DNA of 47,961 nt from JACQZO01 sp964512325 (GTDB lineage Bacteria > Patescibacteriota > Gracilibacteria > RBG-16-42-10), in the NCBI GenBank assembly GCA_964512325.1, contig CAZEGN010000008.1, positions 1-47,961 of the forward strand. The letters run 5' to 3'. The notes under the pieces are model-generated. The model saw nothing but the letters and a program-made list of their open reading frames with translations, was not told where the DNA came from and made no database searches. The position numbers and the translations under genes were made by a program. Below, piece by piece: positions 42,026-47,961 of the stretch (its first letter is position 1; each line of letters starts with the position of its first letter).

Positions 42026-42373
42026 ATGTGTGATGCCCATCGCAGACTACCACCAGCAGGAGCACGCGGACGTGGTGATCTACAGCTGCGCAGAGATTTA
42101 AGAGAAATAGTCCAACTTCCAGCACCGGAGCAGCCTAATGAAAATCCGCTGATTACTCTGGTAGCACTCATTTCTGACTTACAGCAACAGGAGCAAGTTT
42201 ACCTTGCCGCAGCGAAAGATTCTCCTTTAGCTAAGGCATACCAAGAATGGCAAAAAAGTGTGCTTTCGTATTTTGCAAAAGCATTAAAAGTCAGCGCTAC
42301 AGTTGCGGAAGTGAGAGCAGCACTAATGAGCAATGGATTCAGTTTAAACACCACTCTTAACTTTTTAAAATAG
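42026..42373 (+). CDS. Uncharacterised small protein
   Basis: 115 residues. A basic, Arg-rich first 30 residues (HRRLPPAGARGRGDLQLRRD) precede a helical body (LITLVALISDLQQQEQVYLA, SYFAKALKVSATVAEVRAAL). It lies 44 nt after the 786-residue gene and 2 nt before the next one, so it is probably part of a transcript with both. Not recognised. Confidence 0.55.
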   Translation: MCDAHRRLPPAGARGRGDLQLRRDLREIVQLPAPEQPNENPLITLVALISDLQQQEQVYLAAAKDSPLAKAYQEWQKSVLSYFAKALKVSATVAEVRAALMSNGFSLNTTLNFLK

Positions 42374-42375
42374 CG

Positions 42376-43101
42376 ATGCCAGTTGAGATAAGAGACGAGG
42401 ATTTAGACAGTTTGGAGAAACAGATTGCTGCTTATGAAGCTCAAGTATGCTCTCTTTATAAAAGTGGCTTTTTCTTAAGAGCAGCCCATCCAGCAGCATT
42501 AGATTCTTCTGACGGCACACCTGCACACGCGCAGATAGTACAAGTGCTAGCAGGAAGAGCACTCTATCCGGATACTATTGAGGATCTTATCGCTATCGCA
42601 CAGGATTATGACTTTCCATTTAAAGTTGTCCCTAACCCACAAACGCAAGAATTTGAAATATATTTTTCTACCCGATTAGGCTATGGCAGAGAGGAGCTGT
42701 ATGGAGCGATTGCTCTTGATTTGGAGGCACATCCACAATGGAAATATCCTCAATCAGACAAAGGTTTTTGCATTTGGAAAAAAATTCCTACCAACCGTGA
42801 ACACGGTGAGTACAAAAAGGACCAAACAGAAACAATACAGTTTCTTGAAGCCTTAGGCATTAAGTTTCGAATCAGCTTTAATTTTAGCGAGCCTGATCCG
42901 CAAGCAACTTTCTTGGTAGAAAAAGAGGCTTTAGCATTTTTAGCCCGAGTAGAAAATGATGCAAGCAATAACGATTATCATCAAACCGCACTACTGGTTG
43001 ATACAGGCACTACAGCAGACAATCCCTTTTACCGAGACTATATAGCTACTAGGCAGAAAATACTCGACATCTATGGTCCAGTAAGATCAGCTGCCCAATA
43101 G
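42376..43101 (+). CDS. Uncharacterised protein
   Basis: 241 residues. It starts 2 nt after the previous stop (TAG, CG, ATG), so translation is coupled. Acidic overall, mixed alpha/beta: IRDEDLDSLEKQIAAYEAQV is helical, while FPFKVVPNPQTQEFEIYFST looks strand-rich. A middle part with WKYPQSDKGFCIWKKIPTN is followed by an acidic helical end. No membrane segment. Not recognised. Confidence 0.55.
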   Translation: MPVEIRDEDLDSLEKQIAAYEAQVCSLYKSGFFLRAAHPAALDSSDGTPAHAQIVQVLAGRALYPDTIEDLIAIAQDYDFPFKVVPNPQTQEFEIYFSTRLGYGREELYGAIALDLEAHPQWKYPQSDKGFCIWKKIPTNREHGEYKKDQTETIQFLEALGIKFRISFNFSEPDPQATFLVEKEALAFLARVENDASNNDYHQTALLVDTGTTADNPFYRDYIATRQKILDIYGPVRSAAQ

Positions 43102-43138
43102 CTCCATCCCTCTACTCACAATTAGACGATAATTGCTC

Positions 43139-43168
43139 TTACCAATGAGGCAAGGCTCATGGTATAAT
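43139..43168 (+). promoter_or_regulatory. Promoter of the Ser/Thr kinase gene
   Basis: TTACCA (43139-43144), 18 nt, TATAAT (43163-43168). The -10 box ends 21 nt before the ATG at 43190, as at other genes here. Confidence 0.55.
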
Positions 43169-43189
43169 AAAGAGATTAGTTTCTATTGA

Positions 43190-44620
43190 ATGAGTTTGGA
43201 CACAGAGCGTCATCGCTTGGAATATGCTGCTACTGAACCGCCGGACAATCACCTAGATCAAGCAGCAGATGCAAACCGAGCACCACAGGCAGTAGCCAAC
43301 ATTCACAAAACACTGCAGGGATTAGGAGCAGACAAGCCTTTGGCACTTGATAAACCAGCAGAGCAACTAACTATTGCCGAGACTGTAAAACTATTAACAG
43401 CACGCCGCGAGCAGCTGGGACAACTATTAAACTTAGTTAAAGATGCAAGTAGTGATGCACACAAGCTCGCTACACTACGTGAAGCCAATAAATTATGTCC
43501 GCAGCTAAGCTCCGAGGAAATAGTAGCTATCATTAATGCTCCCGAGCTAGTACGTAGCCATGCCGGTTTACAGGATGCAATTATCGTTGGTGGCAAAAGA
43601 CTCAATCATGGTGAAAAGAGCGCTAGTATCTATACTTTGCACACTGTACTAGGCGCAGGCGGTATGGGACAGGTTAAAGATGGCTTCTTGCTCAAAGAAG
43701 GCAAATGGGAGGCAGTGGCGATTAAAGAGCCCAAAATAGCACCAGCTACCACCGTACCTGATATCGCTGCTGCTAATCTACAGCGTCATAACAATTACCT
43801 CATAGAAGCAGAAAATGCAGCAACCCATCTACAAGAGCCCATTCCTCACGTCCTAAAAGTTGCCTTTGTTTCTGAGCCACAGCCTGAAACGGGGCTACCG
43901 GTAATAGCCTATGAAAAGGTGGTAGATAGAACTGGCAAAACACAAAACCTGGCAACAGTATTTGATCAGCAAACATTGGCTCCTTCGAGAAAAGTAGCCG
44001 CTTTTGCTACTGCTATTCAGGGCATAGCTGAATTGCATGCTCGTGGTTTAGTGCATTATGACTTTAAGCCCGACAATGTGGCTATCAATAGCCAAGGTGA
44101 AGGTGTGGTTATTGATCCGGGCAGTCTATTTGCCCAAAATCAAGTCTTAGCCCAGCCCAGAGAAGGCCGACGAGAAGGTGGCATATTCCGTTCATTTGAA
44201 AAAGATGGAAATCGTCAGATGCTACAACTAGCTTATACGCCCTACTATATGGACAATGACAAAGTGTTTGAAGGTGCCAGGCAGGGCAAACCGCTAAGTA
44301 TTGCTGACCGCTATGCCATTGGGATGAGCATTGAGCATTTTTTACTTGTCAGCAACTTCATCTCTCAGGATGCAATGAGCCCAGCAAAGATTCAGAGAGA
44401 TCTAAACATAGGAGCCGATTATCCTCCCGCTTCTATCAAAGCTTTAGAAAAGCTCAGGCAAGAATTGAAAGATATTCATACAAACACCCCACTGCGTCCC
44501 CTGCCTGAAATAATCGCAGACCTAAAAGCAATTGCTCAACAAATGCAGTCTGATGCCGATCTAATACATCAGCAATGGCTTACCCAGAAATACAAACTTC
44601 AACAAACCACTCAATTATAA
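43190..44620 (+). CDS. Hanks-type Ser/Thr protein kinase with an N-terminal helical domain
   Basis: 476 residues. The first 145 residues are helical and unrecognised. Kinase motifs: glycine loop LGAGGMGQV (G155-G160), AIKEP (K179), catalytic loop VHYDFKPDNVAIN (D291, N296; the usual HRD is HYD), and VIDPG (D309; the usual DFG is DPG). TPYYMDND stands where the activation-loop APE region is expected. The key Lys and Asp residues are present, so activity is likely. No transmembrane helix, so soluble. Another unknown gene follows 6 nt later. Confidence 0.85.
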   Translation: MSLDTERHRLEYAATEPPDNHLDQAADANRAPQAVANIHKTLQGLGADKPLALDKPAEQLTIAETVKLLTARREQLGQLLNLVKDASSDAHKLATLREANKLCPQLSSEEIVAIINAPELVRSHAGLQDAIIVGGKRLNHGEKSASIYTLHTVLGAGGMGQVKDGFLLKEGKWEAVAIKEPKIAPATTVPDIAAANLQRHNNYLIEAENAATHLQEPIPHVLKVAFVSEPQPETGLPVIAYEKVVDRTGKTQNLATVFDQQTLAPSRKVAAFATAIQGIAELHARGLVHYDFKPDNVAINSQGEGVVIDPGSLFAQNQVLAQPREGRREGGIFRSFEKDGNRQMLQLAYTPYYMDNDKVFEGARQGKPLSIADRYAIGMSIEHFLLVSNFISQDAMSPAKIQRDLNIGADYPPASIKALEKLRQELKDIHTNTPLRPLPEIIADLKAIAQQMQSDADLIHQQWLTQKYKLQQTTQL

Positions 44621-44626
44621 TACACT

Positions 44627-45163
44627 ATGCCTAGATACCCTTTGCCTTACATGGAAGAACCAACACGCGCACTTCAAGCTTTTGCAGAGCGTATGGCTAT
44701 TGCAAAAGCAATGCAACAAGCCAATCTAGTTGATAGACAAGTAGCAATGTCTTTAGCAGAGTATATTTCTGCCCTGCAATACTTACTACTGACACCAGCA
44801 TTAACCAGCTCCTCATGGGAAAAGTTTCTTGCTGGATTTAAAAAGCCTGAGGTGCTTGACGGTATCCCACGCCAAGCAGACATCACTATTGCACCAGGTC
44901 CTTATCTCTTTGCTATTTTGCCCACAAATCTCAATGGCACCGCTTGGTCAGCAGATCAAATCGCACAGGGCTTACACTTTTCTTTAAACGAATGGATTCC
45001 TGAACAACAAAAAACATTAACGGGTGATACCTTTCCTCAAATATTGCCTACTGAAGTACTTGCTATTGGATCAATACAGGCAAATAGCCAAGATGAATTA
45101 ATCAAAGGACTAGAATCAGCATTTGCTGCATTATCAGCTTTGATACTTCAAACAAAAGTGTAA
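44627..45163 (+). CDS. Uncharacterised protein next to the kinase gene
   Basis: 178 residues. It starts 6 nt after the kinase stop, so it is almost certainly co-transcribed. Helical N-terminal half (RALQAFAERMAIAKAMQQAN), then a strand-rich segment (DITIAPGPYLFAILPTNLNG) and an acidic helical end. No signal peptide. It could be a substrate or partner of the kinase, inferred from position only. It converges with the caspase-like gene, 17 nt apart. Confidence 0.55.
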   Translation: MPRYPLPYMEEPTRALQAFAERMAIAKAMQQANLVDRQVAMSLAEYISALQYLLLTPALTSSSWEKFLAGFKKPEVLDGIPRQADITIAPGPYLFAILPTNLNGTAWSADQIAQGLHFSLNEWIPEQQKTLTGDTFPQILPTEVLAIGSIQANSQDELIKGLESAFAALSALILQTKV

Positions 45164-45180
45164 GTTAGACACTGCCAGGT

Positions 45181-46989
45181 TTACACAACACGAGCTTCTC
45201 TATTTTGAGCAGCTTGTGCAATTTCATGTACTTGACCACTTCCTGAAGAAAAAAACGTAATATCATGTTCCCGGTATGAGATTGGCTCTACATTATCCAA
45301 TATACGCTTACCTGTTACTCCTCTATCATTTCGTATACCCACTAGTTGCTTCATCAGGACTCTAAATGCTTTAAAGTTATGTGTTGCATATGATTCTTCC
45401 TGAACAGGCACAATGATGGTGGGCAATTTTAAGTTTGCAAACGGACATATAGAGCTTATTTCTGCCTCCCATTGTCGCTGCATTTCTTGGATGACATTAT
45501 GAGCGAAATCATAGGTGTAACAAGCCTCCATCAGGAAAGTTACTTCTTCTAGTGTATTGGGATCTTGAGTAGTCCGTACACGATCTAAGAATGCCCGAGC
45601 TAAATCTGCGGCCGTAATTTTTACTTCAGGAGATCTATCATCTACTTCTAAGTAGTCTGGCATGCCATGTGAATCAAAGGCAATAAAAGTCCTACCATGG
45701 GAGCGTCTGATAGCGCGGTATAAATTCGGTAATGGACTTGGACCAATGCGCTCAGGATTAGGACCAAAGTGCTGTAGCTTATTTCTATGGACACCGGCCG
45801 CCACAGCAATTCTGCTCCAAGAGTCATCATCTCTTCCCAAATGGTCCCCTGGTATTTGCCGATTGCCTCCCCAGTTTTCATGGTCTGAGCCATGAAACAC
45901 TATCACCGATTCAGTTTGACTATCCAACAAGCGCTTCGCTGCAAAGACTCTTTTTGCTGCCACCAATCGGCGGGCGATAGCTACATCCGTCTCTCTATTA
46001 CCCGCAGCCACGTTTCGTTCGCGTTGATGAATGACCGCTTTAATGAGTGAAAAGTATTCCGCCAAAGTAAAATCAGCCTCCTTTGCTAATTCAGCGATAG
46101 TATCATTGGCAGCCAATTCTCGGAACTGTCTCTGTCTCCTCGCTCCTGCCCACCCTGGATGCTCACGCAAGCCAGCAAGCTCCCTTTCATGAAACATCTG
46201 CGAAAGGCCAGGCACATTTCTGGGATCAATATCCTGACTGTAAATATCCTCACCTCTAGGCAAGTAGTCTCTAACTCGAGCAGAATAGTAAAAACGATCG
46301 CGCGCAAGAATCATTCTACTGCGGTGAGCACGAGCATAATCTGATACTGCAGCCAGAGCTACTCCTTCACAGTTTCCTTTCGCCAACACTTGTAATGCCT
46401 GATCGAAACTGGCAGAGTCTTTTAATCTAAACATATCGCTACTTACCGCCTGAAAGGCTTCGATAATACCACTCTCGCGCACGGTTTGTCTGACCAATGC
46501 CTGCTCTGTCAAAGCCAGATTTTCAAGGTTATCACGAATGTCTCGGATAGGATTATATCTAGGATCTGGCGGGAGCTCATGGACACTATAATAATGTGTA
46601 TCACCCAGCCCGTACCGTATCCCCCAGCGCCGCACAATGAGCTGATCCAGGCTTTGCAGCCGCGCATTAAATTCTGCAACTCGCCTTTCAGCTTCTGCTT
46701 TTTCAGCAAGACTCATATTTTCTCCCTGCCAATCACCATATCTTAAATATGGGCGTTCTATCGCTGGCGCTGGCTGAAATGTATTAGGAATTTCTGCTGG
46801 CTGAACAATCGGGGCGGGAGTGGCAATCTGTGGACGTGGCCTTTGGTTTGATGGAGCAGCAGGATGCTTTTTTGGCTTACAACTAGCTACCAAAGCCGCT
46901 CCCAGCACCCCCAGAAATCTTCTTCGTGTTACACCACGTTCGCTCAAATCCGATACCTGATCACCTTCTTGATTACGCTCTCGCTCCAT
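45181..46989 (-). CDS. Tat-exported lipoprotein with a caspase-like (clan CD) C-terminal domain
   Basis: 602 residues. N-terminal Tat signal TRRRFLGVLGAALVASC (twin Arg, then lipobox Cys37), followed by a Pro/Ala-rich linker to about residue 75. Residues 80-370 are helical and unrecognised. The C-terminal part has ESVIVFHGSDHENW, then TFIAFDSHGMPDYLEVDD (H441) and EVTFLMEACYTYDF (C490). A strand ending in SHG and a second strand ending in (D/E)AC, about 50 residues apart, is the His/Cys dyad layout of caspase-like peptidases. It would act outside the membrane. Cleavage activity is inferred, not shown. Confidence 0.65.
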   Translation of the reverse strand: MERERNQEGDQVSDLSERGVTRRRFLGVLGAALVASCKPKKHPAAPSNQRPRPQIATPAPIVQPAEIPNTFQPAPAIERPYLRYGDWQGENMSLAEKAEAERRVAEFNARLQSLDQLIVRRWGIRYGLGDTHYYSVHELPPDPRYNPIRDIRDNLENLALTEQALVRQTVRESGIIEAFQAVSSDMFRLKDSASFDQALQVLAKGNCEGVALAAVSDYARAHRSRMILARDRFYYSARVRDYLPRGEDIYSQDIDPRNVPGLSQMFHERELAGLREHPGWAGARRQRQFRELAANDTIAELAKEADFTLAEYFSLIKAVIHQRERNVAAGNRETDVAIARRLVAAKRVFAAKRLLDSQTESVIVFHGSDHENWGGNRQIPGDHLGRDDDSWSRIAVAAGVHRNKLQHFGPNPERIGPSPLPNLYRAIRRSHGRTFIAFDSHGMPDYLEVDDRSPEVKITAADLARAFLDRVRTTQDPNTLEEVTFLMEACYTYDFAHNVIQEMQRQWEAEISSICPFANLKLPTIIVPVQEESYATHNFKAFRVLMKQLVGIRNDRGVTGKRILDNVEPISYREHDITFFSSGSGQVHEIAQAAQNREARVV

Positions 46990-47003
46990 AATAAGTAATA
47001 CTC

Positions 47004-47032
47004 ATTATATTCTACCAGATTTAGCCACAGAA
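47004..47032 (-). promoter_or_regulatory. Putative promoter of the caspase-like gene
   Basis: On the minus strand: TTCTGT (47032-47027), 17 nt, TATAAT (47009-47004). The -10 box ends 14 nt before the ATG at 46989, so the leader is under 10 nt, nearly leaderless. The -35 match is weak. The rest of 47033-47267 shows nothing I can support. Confidence 0.4.
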
Positions 47033-47267
47033 GTCTCACTTTCATTCCTCTGTACGCTCTGTTGAAAAGCTTTTATCATGCCACTCAGCATTTTGTGCAC
47101 AGGATATACTGATCTCCCTAGCTCTCAGCAGGACGAAAATGGAAGCAGCGCGAGTTCAATTGCTCAATAGGCTAAGTAAAGAAGCAGCTAAAATCCTCTT
47201 CGTCACCACTCCTGCAATCAGTACAGCTCCCCTTAACAAGGAAAGAATGAATATTTTTCTTACAGAG

Positions 47268-47961
47268 TTATTCTACAGACATCATCAGTAATCGGTAGCG
47301 AGCAGCTCGGATAGTGTCACCATAGGCTTCAGCAAATTCCAAAGCTGATTTTAATGCACCATTTCTCTCCAATCGGTTAATACCTGATTCATAAACTTGT
47401 TGAGCAGCGGGCAAACCAGCTTGGACGACAATTGGCAGTGCTCCGTTAAGTGCATAGTAAGGTTCAGCGATCGCGTGGACAGCAATCTCTTGAGCCACAT
47501 CAACAGCTTTAGCCCGATCAAACTCCCATGCAGCTTTGAACATGCCATATTTATCTCCTGCCAACAAATACTGTTCATAAGCAACTTGGTACTCACCAAT
47601 TCTAAAAGAGCAATCACCTACTCGAGATTTATCACAGCCACTAAATGGATCTTTCCTAGATAATAGTTTCGTTCTTTCTTCAACAAAAAGTGTACGAGCC
47701 TTTTCTTGAAGCCCTAACTTACTGGCTAATCGGCCTGCAAGCATTTTCTTACCGAGATGTGCTAAAGCATCAACAGCGAATTCAGCCAGCTCAACTTGGA
47801 GATGCGGTAGTTGGGTCACAGCTTGCTTGTACATTTTTTCTAAGCGACTATCTCGATTATCGTCTTCTCCAAAATCAGATGTATCTAGATGAGCTTCAAG
47901 TAAAATTCTAGTACGCCAGACTAATTCAATACTTGCAGTTTTATTTATTGCTGTAGCAATT
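47268..47961 (-). CDS. Helical-repeat (TPR-like) protein, 5' end beyond the window
   Basis: About 230 residues visible; the frame is open to the window edge, reading through IELVWRTRILLEAHLD before the internal Met at 47834. That Met is therefore not necessarily the start. The body is antiparallel helices with TPR or Sel1-like spacing (GEYQVAYEQYLLAGDKYGMF, ALKSALEFAEAYGDTIRAAR). No family is recognised. It lies upstream of the caspase-like gene on the same strand, 278 nt away, with a separate promoter between. Confidence 0.55.
   Translation of the reverse strand, partial: IATAINKTASIELVWRTRILLEAHLDTSDFGEDDNRDSRLEKMYKQAVTQLPHLQVELAEFAVDALAHLGKKMLAGRLASKLGLQEKARTLFVEERTKLLSRKDPFSGCDKSRVGDCSFRIGEYQVAYEQYLLAGDKYGMFKAAWEFDRAKAVDVAQEIAVHAIAEPYYALNGALPIVVQAGLPAAQQVYESGINRLERNGALKSALEFAEAYGDTIRAARYRLLMMSVE

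Noticed and set aside
1..47961. Reassigned genetic code (TGA as sense) as in some Patescibacteria
   Set aside because: TGA ends several genes at natural C-termini, for example the ECF sigma factor and the C39-like peptidase, and no TGA interrupts conserved domains.
1..47961. CRISPR array, rRNA genes, insertion sequences with transposase, prophage
   Set aside because: No regularly spaced direct repeats, rRNA sequence, transposase, integrase or phage structural gene was found.

Overview
The window looks like part of a Candidate Phyla Radiation (Patescibacteria) genome. The clearest marker is the cysteine-rich protein at 9034-10569, a family I know mainly from Parcubacteria and Microgenomates-like genomes. 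Other pointers are a lone VirD4/TraG-like ATPase, an archaeal-type aspartyl-tRNA synthetase, many lineage-specific proteins, AT-rich leaders and few Shine-Dalgarno sites. TGA is used as a normal stop (ends of the genes at 1511-2101 and 19101-19886), so this is not one of the lineages that read TGA as glycine. The sequence is a draft assembly: there are two runs of N, one of which looks artificial, and several genes are interrupted.

Layout. 1-3505: a KGG-repeat stress protein, a 5'-nucleotidase-like HAD protein, and an ECF sigma factor followed by a membrane protein and a secreted helical-repeat protein. 3514-9020: ThpR and GlyA (coupled), a dUTPase-fold-like protein, an M23 lipoprotein, TspO, an unknown protein and SmpB. 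This stretch holds two copies of a roughly 300-bp dispersed intergenic repeat. 9034-15501: the cysteine-rich protein, the VirD4-like ATPase, and divergently a large secreted beta-helix/CARDB protein. 15519-23498: a third repeat copy, a DEAD-box helicase, a C39-like peptidase and flippase pair, and an alpha/beta hydrolase with an M20 amidohydrolase. 23628-24729: an inverted repeat, tRNA-Thr, tRNA-Met and an unknown gene.

24785-29896 holds two aminoacyl-tRNA synthetase genes, trpS and an aspS-like gene, each behind its own T-box leader. Between them lie two lipoprotein genes and a small membrane protein gene. 29958-37219: unknown genes, a DsbB-like protein, a HIT hydrolase, a sigma-70 factor with a very unusual N-terminal half, a VOC protein and a kinase-like protein next to a decayed reading frame. 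37614-39403: a VOC protein, a Na/Ca-exchanger-family antiporter and a DUF1905 protein.

39621-47961 is the least explained region. Four unknown genes and a Ser/Thr kinase gene run in one direction, converging on a Tat-exported lipoprotein with a caspase-like His/Cys arrangement. A helical-repeat gene cut by the window edge follows. This is the best candidate here for an undescribed system, though the functional link between these genes is only inferred from position.

Several promoters can be read directly from -35/-10 boxes. Their -10 boxes usually end about 20-25 nt before the start codon, which gives leaders of roughly 14-20 nt without a Shine-Dalgarno site. Stretches of about 300 bases without a gene hold the dispersed repeats (5372-5824, 8764-9033, 15445-15856), the T-box leaders (24730-25057, 29624-29957), tRNAs plus an inverted repeat (23499-24072), and a promoter with a micro-ORF (12904-13293). 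In 31872-32167 and 47033-47267 I see nothing I can support.
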